Shown here one piece after another: positions 1 to 7,711 of a stretch of DNA of 12,531 nucleotides. Positions within the stretch are counted from its first letter, which is position 1; the number at the start of each line of letters is the position of its first letter. The stretch covers positions 1-12,531 of the forward strand of contig CAMLLF010000036.1 in assembly GCA_946480705.1 (NCBI GenBank). Direction: 5' to 3'. The notes beneath the pieces are model-generated. The model was not told where the DNA came from and searched no databases. It worked only from the letters and a program-made list of their open reading frames with translations. The DNA comes from an uncultured Lysobacteraceae bacterium. Lineage in GTDB: Bacteria; Pseudomonadota; Gammaproteobacteria; Xanthomonadales; Rhodanobacteraceae. Made by a program: the position numbers and the translations under genes.

Positions 1-519
1 GTCGATGTCGTGCACCAGTGCCTCGTGCTGCTCGACGAGGCCTTCGGCCACACCGTCAACGCCAAGGGCTACAAGGTGCTCAGGCACGTGCGCGTGATCC
101 AGGGCGACGGCATCAATCCCAACAGCATCCGCGCGATTCTCGAACGCATCACGAAGGCCGGCTACGGCGCCGAGAACCTCGCGTTCGGCATGGGCGGCGC
201 GCTGCTGCAGGGCATCAACCGCGACACGCAGAAATTCGCGCTGAAGTGCTCGGCCGCGAAAATCGGCGGACAGTGGATCGACGTGTTCAAGGCGCCGCTG
301 ACCGATCCGGGCAAGCTGTCCAAGCGCGGCCGCCTCGCCCTGCTGCGCCACCGCGAATTCGGCAGCTGGCGCACCGTGCCGATCGACGAATCGCTGGCCC
401 GCCCCGAAGACCACGTGCCGGAACCCGGCTGGGAACACGCGCTGGAAACGGTCTGGGAAAACGGTACGCTGCTGCGTGACTGGACGTTTGCACAAGTGCG
501 CGAACGCAGCAACGCTTGA
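1..519 (+). CDS. nadV: Nicotinamide phosphoribosyltransferase (NadV/NAMPT type), C-terminal part, 5' end outside the window
   Basis: The frame is open from base 1 and ends at TGA 517-519, giving 172 residues of a protein whose family is usually about 480-490 aa. It corresponds to roughly the last third. The enzyme joins nicotinamide to PRPP to make NMN for NAD salvage in the cytoplasm. Visible family motifs are the phosphate-binding RVIQGDG at residues 31-37, the glycine loop AFGMGGALLQ near 60-70, NRD followed by FALKCS at about 73-82, and DVFKAPLTDPGKLSKRGR at about 94-111. All match the order and spacing of NAMPT rather than nicotinate phosphoribosyltransferase (PncB). The catalytic-histidine region lies outside the window. 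A REP-type hairpin begins 4 nt after the stop and may act as the mRNA 3' end. The next gene is convergent. Family assignment is firm; the symbol is by analogy with bacterial nadV. Confidence 0.88.
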   Translation, partial: VDVVHQCLVLLDEAFGHTVNAKGYKVLRHVRVIQGDGINPNSIRAILERITKAGYGAENLAFGMGGALLQGINRDTQKFALKCSAAKIGGQWIDVFKAPLTDPGKLSKRGRLALLRHREFGSWRTVPIDESLARPEDHVPEPGWEHALETVWENGTLLRDWTFAQVRERSNA

Positions 520-522
520 ACC

Positions 523-704
523 GCAGGTCGGGCCGAGCCGCAGGCGAAGCCCGACATCGAGGTATCGCACCAACGAAAAGCTCGTGCCGAAGCGATCCCG
601 ACGTCGCGACAACTCGGCGCCATCGCGCCAGGTCATCGATCCGGCGTCAATCGACGCGGAAACGCCGCGATGTCGGGCTCGCCCGCGGCTCAGCGCCAAC
701 CGAC
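523..704. repeat. Composite REP element (REPIN-like), copy 1: two inverted GTAG-type REP palindromes with a spacer of about 110 nt
   Basis: The left arm, 523-558, begins GCAGG (variant of GTAGG). It folds as GTCGGGC 527-533 with GCCCGAC 549-555, around an inner GCC-GCA-GGC stem. The right arm, about 669-704, is a degenerate copy in reverse orientation, starting GATGTCGGG and ending CGAC. The 182-nt unit matches the 175-nt unit at 10469-10643 in arm sequence, arm orientation and spacer length. The spacers also share a recognisable CGAA(G)AAAGC..TGCCGAAG block. It fills the whole gap between two convergent genes, a usual place for REP sequences, where they can stabilise mRNA ends or assist termination. 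No transposase of the REP-associated (RAYT) type is present in the window. Confidence 0.75.
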
Positions 705-723
705 GTTTCGTCGATCGTGTGCG

Positions 724-1155
724 TCAGTCGAAATCGCGCGAATCGCCGGTGAGTTCGCGCACGCCGGAGTCGCCGTCGCCGAAGCCGTCGCCCTCGTCGC
801 GGCCGGGTTCCTCGGTGCCGCCGCCGTCGCCCGAGGACGTACCGTCGCGCGCGGCGCTGCGGGCGGCAGCCTTGTCCCAGCGGTTCTTGATCGGATTCGC
901 GGTCTCTGCCGATTCGGCCGCGAGCACGAGGCTCGCCTTCACGTCTTCGGACAGGTCTGCCCAGTGACAGTCGTCGAGCGCGCCCTGCATCGCATAGAGC
1001 AGGTTGAGGCTCGGCCGGAAGCCGGCGCGCTTCACTTTCATGAAGGTGTCGATGACGCCGGTCGCGCGCAGATCCTCGATCGTGCGCACGCCGACCTGGC
1101 GCAGCCACGCCGCCGATTTCGGGCCGACGTTGCGGATTTTTTCGTTGCTAGCCAT
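724..1155 (-). CDS. TfoX C-terminal-domain family protein with acidic Gly/Asp tail
   Basis: The 143-aa protein starts at ATG 1155, preceded by a GGGGGA ribosome site a few bases upstream; the frame also stays open further upstream, but that would run into the methionine sulfoxide reductase gene. Residues 6-68 match the TfoX C-terminal (Sxy C-terminal-like) domain: IRNVGPKSAAWLRQVGVRT (helix-hairpin-helix style), then VKRAGFRPSLNLLYAMQGAL and DDCHW. Stand-alone proteins of this domain are common in Xanthomonadales. Full-length TfoX/Sxy is a competence regulator; the role of the domain alone is not settled, so no competence function is claimed. Residues about 103-143 form a low-complexity tail rich in Gly, Asp and Glu, likely disordered. 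It lies 55 nt downstream of the reductase gene on the same strand and may be co-transcribed with it. Confidence 0.85.
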   Translation of the reverse strand: MASNEKIRNVGPKSAAWLRQVGVRTIEDLRATGVIDTFMKVKRAGFRPSLNLLYAMQGALDDCHWADLSEDVKASLVLAAESAETANPIKNRWDKAAARSAARDGTSSGDGGGTEEPGRDEGDGFGDGDSGVRELTGDSRDFD

Positions 1156-1210
1156 GTATTCCCCCAAACGATTGCCACGCCGGCGCGCCGGCATCCCCAG
1201 ACAGCTCGCG

Positions 1211-1780
1211 CTACACGCCGCCGCGCAGCGACGCGAGGAAGACGGCGCACAGGCGCTCCATGCCGACCCTGTCGTCGTCGTCGAACCGCGCGGGCAGCGG
1301 ACTGTCGACATCCCAGACGCCGATGAGACCGCCCGCGTCGTCGAACAGCGGCACGACGATCTCCGAGCGCGACGCCGCATCGCAGGCGATATGGCCGGGG
1401 AACGCATGCACGTCGGCCACCAGCTGCGTGCGGCGCGATTCGCCGAGCAGGTGCGGCAGCGCAAATATGCGATCGAGGACGCCGAGGTCAAGCCGTATTT
1501 CTCGCTGCAGCGCATGGTGGAGGCCGCAGACTCCCTTGCCGATCGCGATGCGCACGCAGGCCGGCTTGCCCTGGAACGGACCGACCACGAGCTCGGTGCC
1601 GTCGAAGAAATAGAACCCGCACCAGTTCAGGCCGTCGACTGCGTTGAACACGAGCGCCGAGAAATTGGCCGCGTTCGCGATGCGGTCGCGCTCGCCGTGG
1701 AGCAGACCGCGCATCTGTTCGTGCAGGCCTTCGTAGAGCTCGGCTTTGCTGGCGGCTTCCACGGGCGCAAGTTCGAACAT
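1211..1780 (-). CDS. msrC: Free methionine-(R)-sulfoxide reductase (fRMsr, GAF fold), with an insertion near the active site
   Basis: This 189-aa cytosolic GAF-domain enzyme reduces free L-methionine-(R)-sulfoxide using a cysteine relay recycled by thioredoxin. Family hallmarks are NWCGFYFF (52-59), VGPFQGKPACVRI (66-78), GKGVCG (81-86), DVHAFPGHIACDAASRSEIVVPL (123-145) and GVWDVDS (154-160). All three cysteines known from E. coli YebR (C84, C94, C118) are present as C75, C85 and C133. The first two keep the 10-residue spacing. The second pair is 48 apart instead of 24, so about 24 extra residues sit between GVCG and RRTQLV. The insert contains LDLGVLDRIFALPHLL. An 8-bp direct repeat GCAGCGCA (1456-1463 and 1507-1514) lies in this stretch. 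Start ATG 1780 has a weak GGAA ribosome site. It lies between the RDD and TfoX-like genes in one direction. Confidence 0.87.
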   Translation of the reverse strand: MFELAPVEAASKAELYEGLHEQMRGLLHGERDRIANAANFSALVFNAVDGLNWCGFYFFDGTELVVGPFQGKPACVRIAIGKGVCGLHHALQREIRLDLGVLDRIFALPHLLGESRRTQLVADVHAFPGHIACDAASRSEIVVPLFDDAGGLIGVWDVDSPLPARFDDDDRVGMERLCAVFLASLRGGV

Positions 1781-1876
1781 GAGCGGTTCCGGCGACAGGG
1801 AGACGCTTAGTGTAAACGACGCGCGTGCCGCGTAGTCCGGCGCGCCGGCGCACTCGACCGCCGACCGACCGCGTCG

Positions 1877-2401
1877 TCAGCGCACGTTGACGACGCGCGT
1901 GCCGGCGATCAGGTCATGCAGGCAGCGGCGGTCCTGACGGAAGATGAAAAGCGGATTGATGAAACCGACCAGAGGCCCGACGACCGGCACCAGCGAGGCG
2001 GCCTGCATCGGCAGATAGCGCAGTCCGAGCAGGCGCAGCAGCGGCGGCTTGTTGCCGTCGAGATCGGTGATGCGGATCGACACGGCACGCTTGCCCCAGG
2101 TCTGTCCCGACTGGTGCAGCGGCCAACCCTGGATCGCGACGAAGACGACGAGGCCGATCAGGCTCCAGAGCAGCAGGGTGCCGAACGGCAGACTGTAGCC
2201 GTTCTGCGCCGCGTTCATCGCCGCCGGCAGGAAGCCGCCGAACCATTGGATCGGCAAGATGACGACCATCATGATCAGGCCGTCGAGCAGCGCCGCGCCG
2301 AGGCGCACCCAGCGGCTTGCGAGATCGCCGGCGTCGCTCGCGTCGGTGTCCACGCTGAGGACGCGCGTAGTCGCGCCGGCGTAGGGATTCTGTTCGTCCA
2401 T
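1877..2401 (-). CDS. RDD family membrane protein
   Basis: The 174-aa integral membrane protein starts at ATG 2401 (MDEQNPYAGATTR); longer in-frame starts would run across the divergent promoter region into bioD. The RDD family is named for a conserved Arg and two Asp. Here these are R33 and D40 in RWVRLGAALLDGLI and D163 in RRCLHDLIAGTRVV. Three hydrophobic segments are visible, at about 34-55, 73-92 and 132-155, with the conserved loop GQTWGKRAVSIRITDLDG at 99-116. Function in this family is mostly unknown; some members have been linked to ion/proton exchange, which cannot be told from sequence. It is divergent from bioD (115 nt between starts) and 96 nt upstream of the reductase gene in the same direction, so it may head a three-gene unit. 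Confidence 0.88.
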   Translation of the reverse strand: MDEQNPYAGATTRVLSVDTDASDAGDLASRWVRLGAALLDGLIMMVVILPIQWFGGFLPAAMNAAQNGYSLPFGTLLLWSLIGLVVFVAIQGWPLHQSGQTWGKRAVSIRITDLDGNKPPLLRLLGLRYLPMQAASLVPVVGPLVGFINPLFIFRQDRRCLHDLIAGTRVVNVR

Positions 2402-2516
2402 CGCAGTGCTCCGCAGTCGGTTCAGGGTTTGCGCAGTCTGCCGCGCGCCAGCGCATGCTGCCAGCGCAATGCGATACTTCGCGACCCCGCGGCCGCGCCG
2501 CGACGACGGCGAGCGC

Positions 2517-3221
2517 ATGACCCGCGGCGTGTTCATCACCGGAACCGATACCGGCATCGGCAAGACGCGCGCCAGCGTCGCCCTGCTGCGCGCCCTGGCC
2601 GCGCAGGGACTGTGCGCCGTCGGCATGAAGCCCGTCGCGAGCGGCTGCGAATACGTCGACGGCCGCTTCAGCAACGAAGACGCGCGTGCGCTGATCGCCG
2701 CCTCGTCAGCGCCGCCGGCCTATGAACTCTGCAATCCGTATGCGCTGCGCGATGCGGTCGCGCCGCACCTGGCCGCGGCCGCGGAGGGCGTGACGATCGC
2801 GCTCGACCCGATCCGCGCGGCCTACGCGACGCTCGCGGCCAGCACCGGCTGTGTCGTCGTCGAGGGTGCGGGCGGCTGGGCCGTGCCGCTCGGCCTGTCG
2901 CTGATGCAGGCGGACATTCCGCGCGCGCTGGACCTGCCCGTGATTCTCGTCGTCGGCCTGCGCCTGGGCTGCATCAATCACGCACTGCTGAGCGCGCGCG
3001 CGATCCGCGCCGACGGCTGCACCTTGCTCGGCTGGATCGGCAATGCGATCGACCCGATGCAGGCGCTGCAGGCGGACAATGTCGCGACGTTGCGCGAGCG
3101 GCTGGATGTGCCGTGCCTGGGGTTGATCGCGCACGGAGCGCGGGATGGTGCGGTGGGGGAAGCGGTTGTGCGGATTGCGGGGTTGGCGCGGGGAGCGGGC
3201 GTGGGGAGAAGCGGGAAGTGA
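2517..3221 (+). CDS. bioD: ATP-dependent dethiobiotin synthetase
   Basis: The 234-aa cytosolic enzyme uses ATP and CO2 to close the ureido ring of 7,8-diaminopelargonate, giving dethiobiotin, the penultimate step of biotin synthesis. The P-loop is GTDTGIGKT (9-17), followed by MKPVASG (37-43, the Lys and Ser that bind substrate and phosphate), VVVEGAGGW (113-121), the GLRLGCINHALLSARAI helix (147-163) and GWIGN (172-176). Length is typical. Start ATG 2517 places the P-loop at the usual distance from the N-terminus. An in-frame ATG at 2469 would add 16 Arg/Pro-rich residues and is less likely. No bioA, B, C, F or H lies nearby, so it is separated from a biotin cluster within this window. The last 15 codons are unusually G-rich and encode a tail (GLARGAGVGRSGK) outside the core fold. 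Confidence 0.93.
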   Translation: MTRGVFITGTDTGIGKTRASVALLRALAAQGLCAVGMKPVASGCEYVDGRFSNEDARALIAASSAPPAYELCNPYALRDAVAPHLAAAAEGVTIALDPIRAAYATLAASTGCVVVEGAGGWAVPLGLSLMQADIPRALDLPVILVVGLRLGCINHALLSARAIRADGCTLLGWIGNAIDPMQALQADNVATLRERLDVPCLGLIAHGARDGAVGEAVVRIAGLARGAGVGRSGK

Positions 3222-3223
3222 GC

Positions 3224-3242
3224 GGGACGCGCATCGCGTCCC
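3224..3242. other. Perfect hairpin just after the bioD stop
   Basis: GGGACGCG (3224-3231) and CGCGTCCC (3235-3242) form an 8-bp perfect stem with a CAT loop, two bases after the bioD stop codon. No T-run follows, so it is not a classical intrinsic terminator. It could block 3' exonucleases or pause transcription. Confidence 0.6.
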
Positions 3243-3288
3243 GTGCGTCGGCGTAATGCGGTTCGAGAATCGGCGCGGAGCGCCTCCG

Positions 3289-3326
3289 GATGTTGGCGCA
3301 ATGCGCTTTGCTTATCGCGCCCTACG
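3289..3326 (-). repeat. Single REP-like palindrome (GTAG-headed, reverse orientation)
   Basis: Read on the minus strand it begins CGTAGGGCGC and ends GCGCCAACATC. It has the same GTAGG head and ACATC tail as the repeats at 7733 and 10469, but a different stem (GGCGC with GCGCC) and an inner arm TAAGCAAAGCGCATT. I find no matching plus-oriented partner upstream within 180 nt, so this copy looks solitary. Together with the hairpin at 3224-3242 it occupies the gap between bioD and the efflux operon. I see no convincing promoter in the remaining bases 3327-3498. Confidence 0.65.
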
Positions 3327-3498
3327 TTGAGGCGTCCGTTCCACGACTCGGCAGAACCCGCAATTCGCGGATTGCCGGCACGACTTCCGGCATGCGAAGC
3401 GACACACATTTGGCACAATACTGCCGCGTTCCAGATTGCCACCGCTACGGCGTCATGGGGGCGCCGTCAGGGAAGATCACGCATCGCCGGAGTCTCTC

Positions 3499-4587
3499 AT
3501 GCCGCGCACCGCTCGCCCGTTCCGCCTTTCCCTGTCCCTGCTCGCGCTGACGACCGCCGTCGCGGTGTCGACGACCGCGCACACGCAGGGACCTCCCGGC
3601 GGCGAGATGCCGCCGACCGCCGTCGAAGCCGCCAAGCCTCGCGTCGAATCGATCAGCGAAACGCTGGCCGCCGTCGGCACGCTGCGCGCCGACGAAGCCG
3701 TCACGGTGCGGCCCGAAGTTGCCGGCCGCGTCGAGGCCGTGCTGTTCGACGAAGGCCAGAAGGTCGCCAAGGGCGCGCCGCTGTTCCGCCTCGACGCAAG
3801 TCTCGTGCAGGCCGACGTCGCCGAAGCCGAAGCCAATGCGGCCAACAGCGGCCGCGAACTCAAGCGCGCCCAGGACCTTTCCGGCCGCAAGCTGATCGCC
3901 CCGGCCGACGTCGATACCAAGCGCGCGCAGGCCAAGGTCGACGAGGCGAAGCTCGCCTCGTCGCGCACGCGCCTGGGCAAGACCGAGATCCGCGCACCGT
4001 TCGCCGGCACGGCCGGCCTGCGCCGGGTCAGTCCCGGCGAATACGTGAACGTCGGCGACGCGCTCGTCGATTTCGTCGCGCTCGACACGCTGAAGCTCGA
4101 CTTCAGCCTGCCCGAGGTCTACCTCGGCCGCTTCCAGCAGGGCCAGAAGATCACGATCGGCGTGGACGCGCAGGGCGCGCGCCGCTTCGACGGCGAGGTC
4201 TATGCAATCGCGCCGCAGGTCGATCTCGCGACGCGCTCGGTCACCTTGCGCGCGCGCGTGCCGAATACCGACAGCAGCCTGTTCCCGGGCCAGTTCGCGA
4301 AGGTCTCGCTCGAAGTCGGCTCGCGCGACAATGCCCTGCTCGTGCCGGAGCAGGCCTTGTGGCCGCAGGGCAGCAAGCAGCAGGTCTATGTGATCCGCGA
4401 CGGCAAGGCCGAACTCGTCGAAGTGAAGACCGGCCTGCGCAAGCCCGGCTTCGTCGAGATCGTCAGCGGCATCACCGCGAACGACGAAGTGATCAGCGCC
4501 GGCCAGATGAAGATCGGCCCCGGCGCGAAAGTGCAGGCGACGCAGCCGGCCGCCGCGCCGGCCGCGCAGCCGGCGCCGGCCCACTGA
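3499..4587 (+). CDS. RND efflux periplasmic adaptor (membrane fusion protein)
   Basis: The 362-aa adaptor would link an inner-membrane RND pump to an outer-membrane channel. Start ATG 3499 follows a GGAG ribosome site (3489-3492) and gives a clean signal peptide (MPRTARPFRLSLSLLALTTA, cut probably near residue 27). There is no lipobox cysteine, so it is predicted to be anchored by neither lipid nor a retained helix. Domain order is typical: beta/lipoyl half at about 66-100 (VRPEVAGRVEAVLFDEGQKV), a short alpha-hairpin at about 102-160 rich in Ala, Glu and Lys, the second lipoyl half with IRAPFAGTAGLRRVSPGEYV (164-183), a beta-barrel (about 198-272) and a membrane-proximal domain (about 275-345). 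A Pro/Ala-rich tail (about 349-362) ends it. It is operonic with the permease 12 nt downstream. Confidence 0.93.
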   Translation: MPRTARPFRLSLSLLALTTAVAVSTTAHTQGPPGGEMPPTAVEAAKPRVESISETLAAVGTLRADEAVTVRPEVAGRVEAVLFDEGQKVAKGAPLFRLDASLVQADVAEAEANAANSGRELKRAQDLSGRKLIAPADVDTKRAQAKVDEAKLASSRTRLGKTEIRAPFAGTAGLRRVSPGEYVNVGDALVDFVALDTLKLDFSLPEVYLGRFQQGQKITIGVDAQGARRFDGEVYAIAPQVDLATRSVTLRARVPNTDSSLFPGQFAKVSLEVGSRDNALLVPEQALWPQGSKQQVYVIRDGKAELVEVKTGLRKPGFVEIVSGITANDEVISAGQMKIGPGAKVQATQPAAAPAAQPAPAH

Positions 4588-4599
4588 GGACTTACCGCC

Positions 4600-7500
4600 A
4601 TGGTCCTCTCCGATATTTCGATACGCCGGCCGGTCTTCGCGACCGTCGTCAATCTCGTCGTGCTGCTGATCGGCATCATCTGCTACGACCGTCTGTCCGT
4701 GCGCCTGATTCCGAAGGTCGACACGCCGGTCGTCACTGTCGCGACGGCCTACCCGGGCGCGAGCGCACAGGTCGTCGAATCGACGATCACCACGCCGATC
4801 GAGGAACAGCTCTCGGGCATCGAGGGCATCGACTACATCGGCTCGGTGTCGCGCGAAGAATCCTCGCAGATCACCGTGCGGTTCCGCCTCGACCGCGATC
4901 CGGACTCCGCCGCGGCCGACGTGCGCGACCGCGTCGCGCTCGCGCGCGACTTCCTGCCTCAGGAAGCGCGCGAACCCGTCGTGCAGAAACAGGAGGCCGA
5001 CGCGCAGCCGATCATCTATCTCGCGTTCTCGTCCGACCGCCACGCCGAACTCGAAATCGCCGACATCGCCGAGCGCCTGGTCAAGGACCGCGTGCAGAAC
5101 ATCGCCGGCGTCGCCCAGGCACAGGTCTACGGCAACAAATATGCGATGCGCCTGTGGCTGGATCCGGCGCGGCTCGCCGCGTATTCGATGACGCCGGCCG
5201 ACGTCGAGGCCGCGCTGCGCAAGCAGAACATCGAGATTCCCGCGGGCCGCATCGAAAGCACGCAGCGCGAATTCGCCGTGCTGTCGGAAACCGACCTGAA
5301 GACGCCCGAGCAGTTCGGCGCGATCGTGCTGCGCACCGGTGCCGACGGCTACGCCGTGCGCATCCGCGACATCGCGCGCGTCGAACTCGGCGCCGACCAA
5401 GCGCGCTTCCGCGCGCGCTACAACGGCCGCAACGCCGTGCCGCTCGGCGTGGTCAAGCAGGCCACGGCCAATCCGCTCGCGATCTCCGAAGGCCTGCACA
5501 AGCTGCTGCCGGAAATCACGCGCACCCTGCCCGAAGGCATGAAAGTGGAGATCGCCTACGACTCGACGATCTTCATCGACCGCTCGATCGACGAGGTCTA
5601 CATGACGATCGGCGAAGCGATGCTGCTCGTCGTCATCGTGATCTTCCTGTTCCTGCGCTCGGCGCGAGCGACGTTGATTCCGATCGTGACGATCCCGGTC
5701 TCGCTGATCGGCGCGTTCGCGGTGATGTATCTGTTCGGCTTCTCGATCAACACGCTGACCCTGCTCGCGATGGTGCTCGCGATCGGCCTCGTCGTCGACG
5801 ACGCGATCGTCATGCTCGAGAACATCTACCGCCACATCGAGGAAGGCATGCCGCCGATGCAGGCGGCGCTGAAGGGATCCAAGGAGATTGGTTTTGCGAT
5901 CGTCGCGATGACCCTGACGCTCGCGGCCGTCTACGTGCCGCTCGCGTTCTCGACCGGCCGCACGGGGCGCCTGTTCATCGAATACGCGCTGACGCTCGCC
6001 GGCGCGGTCATCGTATCGGGCTTCACCGCGCTGACCCTGTCGCCGATGATGTGCTCGCGCCTGCTCAAGCACAGCGAGAAACACGGCAAGGCCTACGAAT
6101 TCGGCGAGAAGGTGCTGAACGGCCTGCAGTCGCGCTACGAGCGCACGCTGCGCTGGACGCTGCGCCAGCGCGCGATCGTGTTCGGCGCGGCCGCGCTCGT
6201 GTTCGCCGGCCTGATCGCGATCTTCGCGTTCAAGCTGCTGCCGAACGAACTCGCGCCGCAGGAAGACCAGGGCCTCGTGATCGGCTTCGGCATGGCGCCG
6301 GAAGGCTCAACGCCCGAATACACCGACGGCTATGCGCGCCAGATGGAAGCGATGTTCGCGAAGCTAGACGGCGTCGACCGCTATTTCCAGATCGTCGGCT
6401 TCCCCACGGTGACCCAGACCATCGGCTTCGTTGGCCTGAAGGACTGGTCCGAGCGCAGCCAGCCCGCGAGCGCCTACCAGGGCATGCTGTTCCCGCAGTT
6501 CATGGGCATCCCCGGCATCATGGCGTTCCCGGTGCTGCCGCCGCCGCTCGGCGCCGACGACTTCGGCCAGCCGATCTCGTTCATCGTGCAGACCACCGGC
6601 ACCTGGGAAGACCTCGAGAAGATCAGCGACGGCCTGCTCGCGAAGATCCGTGAAAATCCGAAGCTCACGAACGCCGACACCGATCTCAAGCTCAACAAGC
6701 CGCAGCTGCGCATCGAGATGGACCGCGACAAGGTCGCCGCGGTCGGCGCGAGCGTCGACGACGTCGGCCGCACGCTCGAAAGCCTGCTCGGCGGCCGACA
6801 GGTCACGCGCTTCAAGCGCGGCTCCGAGCAGTACGACGTCATCGTGCAGGTCGACATGGAAGGCCGCCGCGTGCCCGAACAGCTCAGCACGATCTACGTG
6901 CGCGGCGCCGAAGGCGGCATGATCCAGATGGCCAACCTCGTCACCGCGAACGAAGCGGTCGCGGCGAAGGAACTCAACCACTTCAACCGGCTGCGCTCAG
7001 CCACGATCAGCGCGGGCCTCGCGCCGGGGTACAGCATGGGCGAGGCACTCGACTGGCTCTCCGGCGCAGTCAAGGAGGTTGCCGCCGACGCGCAGTACGA
7101 TTTCAGCGGGCAGTCGCGCGAATTTCGTGAGTCGTCGAGCGCGTTCATCGTGCTGCTGCTGCTCGCACTCGTGTTCATCTACCTCGTGCTCGCCGCGCAG
7201 TTCGAAAGCTGGATCGATCCGCTGATCATCCTGTTCTCGGTGCCGCTCGCCGCATTCGGCGGACTCGCCTGCCTCGTCATCGTGAACTGGCTCGCCGCGA
7301 CCGGACTCACGCACCAGGCCGGCAGCTGGAACATCTACACGCAGATCGGCGTCATCACGCTCGTCGGCCTGATTGCCAAGCACGGCATCATGATCGTGGA
7401 ATTCGCGAACCAGCTGCAGGAACGCGGCATGACGAAGAGCGAAGCCGCGTTCGAAGCCGCTCGCTTGCGCCTGCGCCCAATCCTCATGACGACCGGCGCG

Positions 7501-7701
7501 ATGGTCCTCGGCGCACTTCCGCTGGCCATTGCGAGCGGCGCCGGCGCCGAAGCCCGCCACCAGATCGGCTGGGTCATCGTCGGCGGCATGAGCTTCGGCA
7601 CGCTGCTCACGCTGTTCGTCGTCCCGCTGGTCTACATCCTGCTCGCGCGCAAGCACGTGCCGCAGGAGAGCTACGACGGCGAGCCCGCCGCGGCGCATTG
7701 A
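4600..7701 (+). CDS. RND multidrug efflux permease, AcrB/HAE-1-like
   Basis: The 1033-aa inner-membrane, proton-driven exporter is of the usual AcrB size. The N-terminus SDISIRRPVFATVVNLVVLL is the standard first helix. The first large periplasmic loop starts after residue 30 (YPGASAQVVESTITTPIEEQL, 51-71), followed by the helix block 332-480. The proton-relay pair D400-D401 sits in GLVVDDAIVMLENIYRHIEEG. The relay lysine of TM10 is K927 in LVGLIAKHGIMIVEFANQ. The second helix set begins near 527 and the second periplasmic loop runs about 548-845. The motif set fits multidrug (HAE) pumps rather than heavy-metal ones. Substrate cannot be inferred. GAGG overlapping the adaptor stop (4586-4589) is the likely ribosome site, so the two genes are translationally close. 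No outer-membrane channel gene or TetR/MarR-type regulator lies in the window, so the channel is presumably shared and encoded elsewhere. Confidence 0.95.
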   Translation: MVLSDISIRRPVFATVVNLVVLLIGIICYDRLSVRLIPKVDTPVVTVATAYPGASAQVVESTITTPIEEQLSGIEGIDYIGSVSREESSQITVRFRLDRDPDSAAADVRDRVALARDFLPQEAREPVVQKQEADAQPIIYLAFSSDRHAELEIADIAERLVKDRVQNIAGVAQAQVYGNKYAMRLWLDPARLAAYSMTPADVEAALRKQNIEIPAGRIESTQREFAVLSETDLKTPEQFGAIVLRTGADGYAVRIRDIARVELGADQARFRARYNGRNAVPLGVVKQATANPLAISEGLHKLLPEITRTLPEGMKVEIAYDSTIFIDRSIDEVYMTIGEAMLLVVIVIFLFLRSARATLIPIVTIPVSLIGAFAVMYLFGFSINTLTLLAMVLAIGLVVDDAIVMLENIYRHIEEGMPPMQAALKGSKEIGFAIVAMTLTLAAVYVPLAFSTGRTGRLFIEYALTLAGAVIVSGFTALTLSPMMCSRLLKHSEKHGKAYEFGEKVLNGLQSRYERTLRWTLRQRAIVFGAAALVFAGLIAIFAFKLLPNELAPQEDQGLVIGFGMAPEGSTPEYTDGYARQMEAMFAKLDGVDRYFQIVGFPTVTQTIGFVGLKDWSERSQPASAYQGMLFPQFMGIPGIMAFPVLPPPLGADDFGQPISFIVQTTGTWEDLEKISDGLLAKIRENPKLTNADTDLKLNKPQLRIEMDRDKVAAVGASVDDVGRTLESLLGGRQVTRFKRGSEQYDVIVQVDMEGRRVPEQLSTIYVRGAEGGMIQMANLVTANEAVAAKELNHFNRLRSATISAGLAPGYSMGEALDWLSGAVKEVAADAQYDFSGQSREFRESSSAFIVLLLLALVFIYLVLAAQFESWIDPLIILFSVPLAAFGGLACLVIVNWLAATGLTHQAGSWNIYTQIGVITLVGLIAKHGIMIVEFANQLQERGMTKSEAAFEAARLRLRPILMTTGAMVLGALPLAIASGAGAEARHQIGWVIVGGMSFGTLLTLFVVPLVYILLARKHVPQESYDGEPAAAH

Positions 7702-7711
7702 TGGAACCCCG

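Noticed and set aside
3393..3404. GAAGCGACACAC, shared with the flank of the REP element at 10457-10468
   Set aside because: A 12-base match is expected by chance several times within a window of this size, and the flanks do not align.
3408..3422. Sigma-54-like promoter TTGGCACAATACTGC upstream of the pump operon
   Set aside because: The GG and GC elements are separated by 9 rather than the required 10 bases, and no activator site or gene is nearby.
3445..6084. An 879-codon antisense open frame opposite the pump operon
   Set aside because: The composition is Arg/Asp/His-rich with no recognisable domain, as expected antisense to GC-biased genes. There is no ribosome site or independent evidence.
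3243..6653. A 1136-codon plus-strand open frame across the adaptor and permease genes
   Set aside because: Its translation is Arg/Ala-rich shadow sequence in the wrong frame of two clearly identified genes. It is a by-product of strong GC codon bias.
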